In this document: positions 11,747 through 22,598 of the stretch, one piece after another
How positions within the stretch are numbered: position 1 is the stretch's first letter
Layout: the number at the start of each line of letters is the position of its first letter
Source: Lactifluus volemus
Taxonomy: Eukaryota > Basidiomycota > Agaricomycetes > Russulales > Russulaceae
Length of the DNA stretch: 64,000 nt
Reading direction: 5' to 3'
Assembly: GCA_022376515.1 (NCBI GenBank)
Contig: WTXI01000004.1
Span: forward strand, 310,001-374,000
Notes under the pieces: generated by a model
The model's database searches: none
The model's input: only the letters and a program-made list of their open reading frames with translations
What the model was told of the DNA's origin: nothing
Program-made: the position numbers and the translations under genes

Positions 11747-13457
11747 TTTCAGGGTTAGCAATGGCGTGGGTGAGATTGAAGAATTCACGGGTTATACTGG
11801 CACTGGCAGTAGTGTGTAGGCCTCATGTGGACGACTCGCGGCGATCTTCAATCCTCGTGCGGTGGGTGCTGAGTGATATCCAAAATCGGACGCTGGCATC
11901 TATTTTCGACGCTTCGTCACGAGCCGCACTCCGCACATTCCCACGGCCTCATGGGCAGGCCAATACCCTTGTCTTCTATAAACAGTTCAAGAGCTGCCTA
12001 CTAACACTCGGTCGTTAACACGTACTACAAAAAACGCCAAGCGCGCGTCTCTGCGCAGCGCCGACGAGCGTTCCATGAAGATTGACGTTCACACCCTGCT
12101 ACGGTAGATAGACTTCTTTTGGTGTGCATTGTTTCTTCTCCCAATGACGACTAACGAAGCACACATGGGGATGACTCGCTGACTCTTAGGAAGATCTCAT
12201 AGATGGACGCTGCGCAGCTATCGAGAGATTCGATCGCTGGCGTTGAGACTCTGCCGTTCCCATTGTCGCCGCTGCCTTCCGCCTCGATTACTGCCACGGC
12301 GCCCCGCACTCGCGCACGCAGGTGAAGATTTGGACGAGCTGGTGAATAAGCTGTGCGTTATCGAATTCTATCTCGATTTGCCTTTCCCCAGAGCGTGGAG
12401 CCGCCCAAATATTGGGACCAACAGCTGCTGGAGTTGGTGGCCGTAGCGGGCACCTCCAAGTGCGTGCGTAAGGAGACATTCCGTTTTTGGATATGGAGCT
12501 GTACCGCATGGTGGACCCGTCGTCGTTAGTTTCGGCATTCAAGACACACTATGCGTCGAGCGGTACCATGCCTGACTAGGTCATGATGAGAATGGTCGAG
12601 GTCGCCCGGTGGTAGCAACTGAATCCCCACACATGCCAGACGATGAAAATGTCATGACATATTCAGTTATATCGGTAGAGTACATGGATATAGATATACA
12701 AAGCATCTCACAAGGTCCCTGAAGGACGGTGTATACTGTGAGATACCACATAGACGGCGAAGTCATGGAGCGCTGGCCGGGTTCTGTAAAGGGCGAATAA
12801 AAGCGGTTAAGATACCAACGAACCACAATATAATTCTGTCGGTCGCAAGGTGCCGTCCCCATCGCCACAACTTGTTGGGTCGCGCCGCGCCACGGAAGGG
12901 CTGTAACTTGGCTCTCACAACACCGACAAATAGATAGGGGCGGTCTGTTTTCTGAAAGGCATGAAGGTACAGTGGATATGTTATAGGACGAATGAGTCAC
13001 TCACGCATTTTTTTGACTACACGTCCTTTTCGTTCTTGCTTGCTGCTGGTTTCACAGTCAGTTAGGGCTTGCCAATAATCTTCCTTTTCTCTCCTTTCAA
13101 GCTCTATCGGGGGATGCAAGGATGGGCGTGGTAACAGACAAATATCGATGCTGATAACCCCACGTCTTGATGACAATGCCACGTTGTGGTCTACGCGTTA
13201 CACGTTGTCGAGTGGCCGCCCGACTTCAACCATAAAATTGACTTCGATTGGCTTGCAATAACTCTCGTTCCTTCCTTTTTTTTTTCGACGCCACCCATCG
13301 ATAAGCAGGCGTTTCAATTAAAAAGAGGTACAAAGATACGAGTTGATATAATAAGGACAATGAACCCTAACTTGAAGTGATCGATTAAACTAACCACTAT
13401 ATAAATAGTCCTTTGTCCAGTCTTATTACAAGCCTTCCGGCGTGGCCATGGACGATG
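11747..13457. other. Duplicated spacer, no intact gene
   Basis: Paralogous to 1.05-2.0 kb and to 39.55-42.4 kb (interrupted there by insertions). It contains the recurrent plus-strand block near 12,330-12,390. From about 12,960 to 13,457 I see only A+T-rich sequence and the 3' end of the next minus-strand gene. Confidence 0.5.
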
Positions 13458-14286
13458 CTAACGTTGCAGAGTAACTCCTTGTTGAGGCTGATACATCAAC
13501 GCCCACGTTTGTTGCTCCGACTCGGAGTAAACCTCTGTCGGAGCATAGGACTCGGATAGCTGTGACGCTCTCTCTTCCTCGTCGTCATTATCGCACTCCA
13601 TCACTGAGGGCTCTGACTCGGACAACTCCGATTCAGAATCGTCGTCGATCGCACCCTCCTTCTTTCGTTTGATCAACTTGTCCTCCTCGTCCGCCTGGCG
13701 GTTAAAGTGCTCGGCCCGCTGCACCAGCGCCCAAGCCTCCATCCTCAACCGCTTAACCTTCTGTTCACGAAGGATACGCCTTGCATCCCGATGGCGCTGC
13801 AGTTCCACTGTTAACCGCGCAGCTTCCACGTCAGCGTAGGTATCTTGACGAGACCGGATTTTACGGCTGCGGTTCTCCCCGCCCGCGTCCGAAGACGCAG
13901 TAGATCCCCCCTGCAGCCCCCATGACTGACTTCCCTCCATCCCATTCCCGGGTCTTGGAATGTCAGGGGCGGAGGGGGGTATTGGGTTTTTTGGATGCGG
14001 AGCGCGTAGCTCCGCGGCGGCATCCGCATCTGAGGGAAAGTGGCATCAGTGCTCTGCATAAGATTCTCAGTCCGGACTCAAACGCACGTTCTGACGGATC
14101 CATCTCTATGTTCTTTCTGCCTGGATGCCGTGTGGACGGGAGGGGGCGCGGTATGGAAGGTACCACGAACGACTCGGACTCATCGGAGGATTCGAACACT
14201 GGCATGAAGATGACTTGGTCATAATGTTCTACCTTGGTCTTGTCTTTTGAGCGAAGGTTATATCCATGGGTGTTGGCGCCAGTCAT
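13458..14286 (-). CDS. Hypothetical coiled-coil protein with acidic tail, two exons
   Basis: Exon 1 is 14286..14088 (ATG MTGANTHGYNLRSK), intron 14030..14087 (58 nt, GTGCGT..CCCTCAG), exon 2 is 14029..13458. The joint is phase 1 and yields 256 residues. The N-terminus has a YNLRSK motif and a Ser/Glu-rich stretch; the middle is Pro-rich; residues about 125-190 are highly charged and probably helical (RHRDARRILREQKVKRLR, then KLIKRKK); the C-terminus is acidic and Ser-rich (DDDSESELSESEPS). This basic-helix plus acidic-tail layout suggests a nuclear protein, but I recognise no family. A shorter alternative would start at the ATG at 13,940 (160 residues). Confidence 0.55.
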
Positions 14287-15440
14287 GTTGCAAAAGGACT
14301 CGGAAATAAGGATGACGAAGAGAAAGAGGGTTTTGAAGGTAAGCAAGAATCGAGACGTTGATGAATGTTGTGCTGATGTCTGTTGCCCGAGTGTCGGCTT
14401 TATGTATTCATGGTCAGTCTCATCTCGCTTATTTTTTTTAATTGGTCGCGACTAATCTGTCATTTGTGGACGTGGTACACCCAGAGATTTGTGGTTTTTA
14501 CTTTTACTAACTTGGAAGTGGTTCAAAATGCCACAATGGTCCCAAGCGAGACAAGGGAAGGCCCGATTGTGGGTTTGCACCATGTGACTGGTTTTCCTGT
14601 TTGTCATATTTTTCAATGTCGATGTTTGAATCACCAACAGCCGTCTCGCGTTGACGAGCTATAGCGCCTGCGAGTCTGCTCTCCCCGACCACACGATAAT
14701 CAGAAAATGCTGTCAAAGGTTCTGAACTTGCTTGTTGCGCGCACTAACCTCAGCCTGAGACACACGTTGAACTAATCGAAAATCGCAAAAGGCATCAAAA
14801 CCCCCTTTTGCGCGTTGATGCAAGATACACTAACAAAATCCTACTAGTATCTCCTCTCACAAAGTCTTCGCGTAAATCACTTCTAGACGCGGATATCGTT
14901 CAGTTTCCCCCACACAGCGCATCAGTATTAAGGCCTTTCGGTGCTCAGGTCCGCGCCGCTGTGACCAAATGCGCGCCACCCGAGTTCCGACTCGGAATTG
15001 GCGTTCAGAGGGGAATAGTCAGGATCGCCACTGCCAGTGGGATCTCCCCGGGGTTCGATGGGATAAGCCTTGTTTGAGTTGACTTGGAACGTTCTATTCG
15101 GCTCATGGACCCACCGTTGCGGCTGCGTAGCATGAATAGACTTTTGCGGACTACATCATAGTGTCACTACTGAAGCCACAGCTTGGACGCTTTAAAATTT
15201 CACCTTTGGATCTGGTACCTTACGTCCCTTTCCTCATTCTTTCTCGTCCATATCTCTCAATGTATCGTAGTCAAAGTGAAACAGCCCAAGAACTGAATGA
15301 ACAGACAAAACAAGCCTTCCCTCAGTGTGACAGAAACAAAACAGAAGGTACAACAAAGTTCTGGTTCTGGGCTGCAAATCAGGCGGTCAGTAACTGCATG
15401 TATACATGAAAACGGGGGGCAGGTGAATACCGAGTTCCCG
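14287..15440. other. Intergenic, no gene seen
   Basis: Only short reading frames without recognisable domains. The first few hundred bases are probably the promoter region of the minus-strand gene at 13.5-14.3 kb. Confidence 0.4.
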
Positions 15441-16170
15441 TCAACATACCCTCAGCGTCCTTGAGAAGAAATAGGCTTCTGCCGAGACCTGACGTCAAGG
15501 GCTGGCTCATAGGACCACAATCTGCGGATGCAGGCGACCATGAACAAAATGCCGAATACTCCACAGATGGCCTTCTTGAGTTAAGGAAACGAGCGCATGA
15601 TAGCTCCAGTGAAGAACAGGCACAATGCAATATCCAGTAATCCTGGGATGCCGATCTCGAGCAACCAGGGTACTCCCCGCCGTTCCATACGTTCGTTCCA
15701 CTCCATGCGCGCGATCATTCGATCGCGAGGGCTGGCGTCCTGAGGTGGAGAGCGGCTCTCAAAACGACCGACCCAGCGTAGCGCGAGGTCTGAGAGGAGC
15801 GTGAAAATGAGTCGTGCAGAGGCCAGCGAGAAAGGCGATGTTGGAGTGGATAAAGGGAGCATCAGCCTAGGGGCTGACGAGGGGGAAGGACGGACTATTC
15901 CTGCCCTTATTGGCGATATGTCTGGCGCGAATCTTGGCTATCAAGCCCGGATGAGTTGCTTTTGTTCTGCGATAGAGCTCGATTGCGGTACAGAGAATAA
16001 GAACGGAGAGGACGTTCGCCTGGGGAGAACGAAAGTCAGGGAGAGTATCAATGGTCAGGGTGTGATAACATACCACGACAAATGTCACACCTAACCCTGC
16101 CGTCCAGCGCTCATGGACCTGGCGATCACGCTTCTCTAGGACTGTGTCGCCAAGTATCCAAATTGGCTAG
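15440..16170 (-). pseudogene. DUF6535-like membrane-protein gene, degraded
   Basis: Pieces on the minus strand resemble agaricomycete DUF6535 proteins in order: a Trp-containing start (WILGDTVLEKRDRQVHERW), then after a 54-nt intron (GTATGT..CCCAG) a hydrophobic segment (NVLSVLILCTAIELYRR), later ASARLIFTLLSDLALRWVGRF, and a final pair of membrane segments (LLEIGIPGLLDIALCLFFTG and GVFGILFMVACIRRLW). A TAA separates the last two in the same frame, and a stop or frame change occurs near 15,865, so the gene looks broken. The family match is from memory of its pattern and is moderate. Function of DUF6535 proteins is unknown. Confidence 0.4.
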
Positions 16171-17328
16171 CAAAGTATGTGTGACCCTTAAACTATTTTA
16201 GTAAGGCGGCGCAACATCACTGGAAGGGGTACTACCTCGAGTTCCGCAGGATTCGCAAGACACGGAGAGGGCATCGATAAGTGGTTACGTGGCGGGATTC
16301 TTTATCACGGTGCAGGGGCGTGTCCTGCCAGTCGAGTCGTGGTTTCGCGTCAAGAACCCTTGTTCCTTTATTACATCAGCGGTCTAACTACGTGCTCGCG
16401 CGCCTTTCCCCTACAGTAGTCTGGGGTTCTCTCCCCTGCCCGTCTCTCGTCCCCTATTCCAACGGAACTTAGAAAGATGGGAAAAAATGCGGATAGACAG
16501 TTTGAACTCAAAGTCAGGAAATTCAAAGAAAACAAGTTGACAGACGCACCACGGGTATCGTATAGATATTTTTAGGCATAAATTTGATACCTTTCTCGTT
16601 CTCCAGCTCCATACTATTCATATTTGCGTCAATACAACCCTTTCCTGCTACCTGCGTCATACATACAAAGATGGATGGATGGAGAAAACGCCAATCTCGT
16701 GATAATCACGTATTCTGCCAGTGTGGTATCAAACGCGTTCGGTAAATGTCGTTTATTTATATGTATGAGCAGACGCGTCGATGTTGCGGCGTTGTTAGTA
16801 CTTTGACTGGTGACGATCGGCCCCGTTGGGGAGAGTTAGAGATACCAAATTTATTAGTCAGCACATCACGGGTTCACATGTTCACAAGCTGTCAATAAGT
16901 CGACCAAGTCGACCAATGAAAAGGAATCACAGTAAACGTAATGATGGCTCAAGAAGTACGCATTATTTTGGAAGCCGCAGAGGGAGGGGAGATAGAAATT
17001 AGAGAAACTGAGGAAGGGCGTGCCATCATGCAACGAAATCGAAAGGGTGTATAATAGTCATGAACTTTGCATCTTCGGCAAACGCGCACCAGAATACGCC
17101 AAAGATACGGCAAGCACTCATACGGACCCCTGTGCAAGGTGAGTAGACCCATGTTGATTAAGATAAACAAGTTGGGCTACTCAGTGTTGTGAGGTCATCG
17201 ACGAAATGAATCCCGGCGGTTGACATGGACAGAAGAGTCAGTGTGAATGTGAGCTCGAGTGAAATATGGGTGGTTGTATCGAGACGTACTTCAATCCTTA
17301 CAACCAGTGCTGCAGTGCCCACACGTAC

Positions 17329-18883
17329 TTAGGCATATCGATCCGAGAGCACCAAGCGATCCACAATGCGGAGGGTCACAGGATGGCCTGCTACCTGTCG
17401 TTCATTGAGAAATGTGATTAATGCGTCCCGAGCATCCCTTTCTCCAGAATATCCAATTACCTCAAGGTTTGGAAGGAACTCCAGTGTTGGTTCTCCATCT
17501 TCAGATGGTAAAGAACAGAAGATTTTTCTGACGAGATCATCTTGGACATGAATAGTCTTCGCGTTGGTGAACGGCCTAAGAAGTTCCCGCCACCGACTTC
17601 GGTCGACATTGCTGCCCCATTGGTTGCGCTCTCGGTAGCTGAATGTGACTTTCTCGACAACAGAGAGTACTGGTGAAAGTGCACCAAATAATTGCGCCGC
17701 AGCCGTAACCTGCCAGTCGAGATTTCCGCACCAGATCCGCAACAACACCTTCCGACTCGGAGGGACCGCATGTAAGGAAAGGAAAGAGGCGCGGAAAGCT
17801 ACCTGAACAACGGTAAATCCCAGGTTCTCGGATGCTTGTATGAACTGCAACAGGTGTGGAAAAGTAAAGGAGGGGTGGTGATCAAGAAGGACTTCAAGTT
17901 GGTCGAGGAAAGGAGCGCTGATCCGAGCAACAAGACCTTCCAAATATGTCGCCGTACCTTTGAATAGAAACCAGCGTAGGTTAGGAAGTACGATCATATC
18001 CGGAGTCTGCCTTTCAACATCGCGGTTGGGAGGAAGGAAACGAAATCCAATGGACAGTCTCTCCAGCTGTTCCATAAGCGAAAGCTGGGTAAGTATATAA
18101 CTTGGAGGGAAATAGGCGGATGCCGGGATATTGAGAAGCTCGAGAGTGACGAGTCCAACGGCATTTGTGAGTAAGGGAGATCCAATTGGAAGGGAAGCCG
18201 TCTTCAGTGTGAGGTGGCGTAGATTGGGGGCTCGAAACGTTACAGGAAGGATCACTTCGGTCCATGAATTGATATACATGCGTTCCAGAATGGGGAATTG
18301 ATCATCCATAGCAGCAACGAACTTCCCCACATTTGGCAAGCGAATGTGACGCACGCGATCACGGTGTGAAAGTGCGAGCAATATACCCGATTCATCTTCT
18401 GCTGTTATCCCCAGATCAGCGTGATAATGGATAGTGAGTGGTAGGGGTGGTGAATGTGCGAGCATGTCCGCTACGGGCACACGATTGGTGCAGTAGAGAT
18501 GAAGGTCGAGCCGAGATGGTGATTCAAGAATAATATTTCGCCACAGTCGACAAACGTGCGCCAGTTTGTACCACCAACGTTGGCGGGGCCATTCACGTCT
18601 CAATATGCCCTTCTCAACTTTCTCAACTTCATATTCCGGTTCTGCCAGCCGATAGAGATGAAATATGATGAGAAGCACGTCGTCATTAAGGATATGGATA
18701 GGAGAGTGTCGTATATTTCCGTTTAACCCTATTGATTCTCAAGGATGTGAACAGATCAGAGACCACAACTTCAAGTTGAAGGATTTGGAACTCACGACTT
18801 GGTTCAAGACTTGGTTCACGTCGGCCGCCCGCGAGCCTTCTAATGAGGGAAGGACAACTTATGGTAGAGCAGCAATCAAGCAT
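17329..18883 (-). CDS. F-box protein, paralogue 5
   Basis: Exon 1 is 18883..18796 (ATG MLDCCSTISC, ending EPSLEPS), intron 18729..18795 (67 nt, GTGAGT..AATAG), exon 2 is 18728..17329; 495 residues. The F-box reads ILNDDVLLIIFHLYRL with WWYKLAHVCRLWRN, so one Asn of the usual LLNIF is Ile. A small in-frame repeat (VEKVEK) lies after the F-box. The leucine-rich C-terminal part is intact. It is the closest relative of the copy at 58.5-60.1 kb and lies in the same duplicated block. Confidence 0.85.
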
Positions 18884-18905
18884 TTTCAGGGAGAGGTGGA
18901 TGTGA

Positions 18906-19448
18906 TTGAAGAGTTCACGGTGTAGCAATGGCGGTAGTGGGGATGGACGATGCTCCGTCCTCGTGTCGCCAGTGGCCATGCCCTCAGGCGCTGAGCTAAG
19001 TCCAGAAATGGGCATGTTCATATGCGTGCCACGTGCGCATCATGACACAGCGCGGAGGATGTACCTCAGGCTCATCGTCTACAAACAGTTCAAGAAGTTA
19101 CAAGAACTGCCCACTGACACTTTCGTGAACACATTCTACAAAACAGGCCAAGAGCGCGTCTGCGCTGCGCTGGTGAGCATCCCACAAAGATGGACATACA
19201 GGACCTTCTACAGCAGATGGAAGTTTTTGATGTCCGTTGTTTCTTCAAACGATGACCGGCAAAGCACACGTGGCGGTGACTCACTGACTCTTAGGAAGCT
19301 GGCGTGGCGAATCTGTTGCTCCCCTGTCGTCTCTGCCCTCCGCCTTGAGTACCACCTACAAACAGCTCAAGTTCGGTCTTCCGACTCGGACGCATATACT
19401 GCACAAAACGCCACGAATGTCTTACAAATATGGACGTACACGGGGTGA
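18906..19448 (+). other. Open frame in the F-box spacer, conserved in the duplicate
   Basis: The plus strand is open over about 180 codons (no ATG until about 18,969), upstream of and divergent from the F-box gene. The duplicate at 60.17-60.70 kb keeps the frame although the two copies differ by several indels, which by eye are multiples of three. Residues include VYKQFKKLQELPTDTFVNTF. No family is recognised and more distant spacers do not keep the frame, so coding status is doubtful. Confidence 0.25.
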
Positions 19449-19904
19449 TTCTTGGAGGATTGCATACATGCCGTTGCCGCGTGACCCCGCCTTGCTGCAT
19501 CGCATCGTGCCGCTGCTCTCGGTACCGCCACAGAGATCACAACTATGCTTCTGTAAGCCACAATCGCACCGCTGATGCACGTGGGTCGAGGTTTGCCGCA
19601 TCCTTGGTACTTGGTACTGAAGCACGAAGATTATGCGTCAAACGTGAGTGTATGGTGCGATGGATGCGCGGGGAGTGATAAGGCGGGTGGAGATCTCAAC
19701 ATTGCAACGGAGAAGTAGAAGGTCACGTGATTGCAAAACTCGACAAGCGGTAGGTATACTAGTAACCTAACTAGTAGCAGTCATAGAGGTAGAGTATACT
19801 CGGGCTGTACGTAGTTACAACGCAAGGAAATGACACCGTGCTCGAAACGCGAATAACGATGGCCAACAAGTATGGACAGTTGTGTCGAGTCTTTGGTCCA
19901 CCAT

Positions 19905-21499
19905 TTAGTTCCATTGCCACGCCTTTAGACCCAGAGGCATATTGAACATCGAAGGATCGACCAAACGCAGGCTGACGGGACGGCCTGCTACTTGACGTTC
20001 AGTGAGAAATATGGTAAATGCGTCCAGAACATCGCTTCCTCCAGAATATCCAACCTCCTCAAGGTTCGGGAGGAGCTCCAGCGGTGGCTCTCCATCATCA
20101 GATGGTAAGGAATGAAAGATTTTGCCGATGAGATCATCCTGCACGTGGATACTCTTCGCGTTGGTGAACGGCCTAAGAAGTTCACGCCACTGACTTCGGT
20201 CGACGCTGTTGTGCCATTCTGATGATACACTATGCTCGTGGTAGCCAAGTGTGAGTTGCTCAACGACGGAAAGTACCGGTGAAAGTGTACGAAAGAATTG
20301 CACTGCAGACGCAACCTGCCCATCGAGATGTATGCAGTTGCTATACAGCAGAAACTGAGCGTCCGACTTCCAAGGGACCGTATGTATCGAAATGGTATAT
20401 ACACCAAACGTTACCTGGACAGCGGTCGACCTGAGATTCTCGGATTTCATACTAAGCTGCAAGTGGCGTGGAAAAGTAGAGGAGAGCTGATCAAAAAGGC
20501 CGATATGAAGGATTCTGAGGGAAGGGGCGCTGATCCGAGCAACAAGACCCTCCAGATAGGCGCTCACACCTAAGAACAGAAACCAGCGTAGGTTAGGAAG
20601 TGCGATTTGGGACATGTCCGGGGTCTGGAGTAACTGCCTTTCAACATCGTGGCCTGGAATGGGGGTTTTAAATCCGATGCACAGCCACTCCAGCTGGGCC
20701 ATAAGCGAAAGTCGGGCAACTACATAACTTGGAGGAAAGTAGGCGGATGCCGGGATATCGCGAAGCGAGAGCATGACGATTCCAGCAGTATTAGTTGTGA
20801 GTATGGGTGATCCAATTGGAAGAGAAGCCGTCCACAGTCTGAGGTAGCGTATATTGGGGGCTTGAAACGTTACAGGAAGGTCCACTTCTATCGGAGAACG
20901 TATATACAGGCGTTCCAGAACAGGGAATTGTTCCGAGTCCATAACCGTGACGAACCTCCCCACATTTGGAAGCATCCAAAATTGAATGTAACGCACGCGA
21001 TCACGGTGCGAAAGTGCGAGCAATATACCCAATTCATCTTCTGCTGTTATCTCGCGACCGGCGTGATAATAAATGGTGAGTGGTAGAGGTGGTGAATGTG
21101 CAAGCATGTCCGCTACAGGCACACCATTGGTGCAGAAGAGGTGAAGGTCGAGCCAGGATGGTGATTCGAGAATAAGATTTCGCCATTGTCGACAAACATG
21201 TGCCAGTTTGTACCACCAACGTTGATGGTGCCAAGAAAAGGCCGTCGCAATTTCGTTGCCAGATCCGACTGGATCAGGCCGATAAAGATGAAATATATTG
21301 AGAAGCACGTCATCATTGAGGATATGGATAGGTGAATGTCGTCTATTGCTGAGACCTATTAATTCCCAAGCTTGTGAACAGATCAGGGGATACAAAGGGC
21401 CGCGTCATGATTTGGATTTGCTTAGTACTTACATCGGCCGAGCCATGTAATGAGGGGAGGATAAATTATGGTAAAGTAGGAAACAAGCAGAAATGACAT
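19905..21499 (-). CDS. F-box protein, paralogue 6
   Basis: Exon 1 is 21499..21433 (ATG MSFLLVSYFT, ending LGR), intron 21356..21432 (77 nt, GTAAGT..AATAG), exon 2 is 21355..19905; 505 residues. The first exon is diverged from the MPGC type but aligns with it (YPPLITWLGR against CPSLIRRLAGG) and keeps the phase-1 joint. The F-box is ILNDDVLLNIFHLYRP with WWYKLAHVCRQWRN, then leucine-rich sequence. The KDZ transposon begins only 95 bp upstream of the start codon, so the native promoter is probably separated from this gene by about 18 kb. Confidence 0.83.
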
Positions 21500-21593
21500 G
21501 GATGTCGGTGTACCAATGGTGGTAGTATGAATGGACGGTGCTTAGGGGCTGGGCTATATCAAGATGTTCGTATATATGCGTGCCACGTGCCCA

Positions 21594-22188
21594 CACCTGT
21601 CATTCCCAATATGTTAGGTAAATTATTCCCGTCCTATCGACCCATCGCTGAATAGAGTTTTACTCAAAATTTCGCATTTTCCCCGCGACGAATAGCACGA
21701 CAAATAATTCATCCCCTTAGTCGTAAATCTTGTTGAGTCCCACCTCTGCCATCACTCCGGCGTCTTCTCGGGCTGCGCCACGTCCCTGTTGGCGCGGGAC
21801 AATCAGGCACGTTCGGGAACTGTTCATCCCGACGCTCCTAGCCCTCTGGCACTCCCTCCCGCATCTAAGCGCGTCCGCCGCATCGGGATTCCCCACCCGC
21901 CCCTTGCCAAATTGGGTTTCCCCCCACTGCCCCCCTCGTCAGAGCACAGCGGGGCGCGTCCACCGCGTCGAACATCCCCGCCCATGGCCAAAATGGGATT
22001 CCATGCGCCTCCCCCTTTCCCCCCCTTTTTCCGACTGCCAAGTATTAGTTAATAAATATAATATGTATTGTAGAATTAATGCGAATAATAGTTTTACGCC
22101 GATAACATTGTTATCCGACTTCCTTCGAAAATCAACCAGAGCATGTGATCTTGTTGATTGATCAACGACTCGTGCACGTGTTTCGTAA
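21594..22188 (+). repeat. KDZ left terminal inverted repeat
   Basis: About 595 bp, matched in reverse complement by 31296..31737 plus 39382..39538. The inner part (about 22,045-22,200) is repeated in degenerate form at about 22,255-22,420; the right repeat also matches some sequence just beyond that second copy (CATGTGACTT, GTTTATTGTTTC), so the left end carries an internal tandem duplication of about 210 bp. Confidence 0.82.
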
Positions 22189-22598
22189 CTCTAGATTTTG
22201 TTTATCGTTTCTGAACGTGATAGGCTCGTATCCCCTTCTTCCTTTTCCCACAGACCATGTATTTGTATAACATGTATTGTAGATTAATGATAATAATATT
22301 TTTACGCTGATACTGCTGTTATCTGACTCCCTTCAAATCAACTAGAGCATATGATCTTGTTGATCAATCAACGACACGCGCACGTGTTTTGTAACTCTAA
22401 ATCCATGTGACTTTGTTTATTGTTTCATCATGCACGTGACATCTCCTCACACCTTGCTATTGCTCGCGCGTGACATACAGTGCATTAAAATCTTAAAATT
22501 AGAATAAAACCAATAAAGTTAAAGAGAGACAAGATATGGGAATCAACAGGCATTGAGGAACTACAAGATATGGTGATGTACAGGGCAAGAAAGGGCAT

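Larger units (their letters stand above)
16222..19786. repeat. Segmental duplication, copy A (contains F-box paralogue 5)
   Basis: This block matches 57.60-61.03 kb in the same orientation over its whole length: 3' flank, F-box gene and upstream spacer. Homology ends abruptly at about 19,786, just after the shared ACTAGTAACCTAA motif. Copy A has about 150 bp near 16,300-16,450 that copy B lacks. Confidence 0.75.

Noticed and set aside
21730..22161. Plus-strand frame of 143 codons, and its mirror at 31296..31896
   Set aside because: Both lie in the KDZ inverted repeats, and the mirror runs into an LTR. Repeat sequence, not genes.
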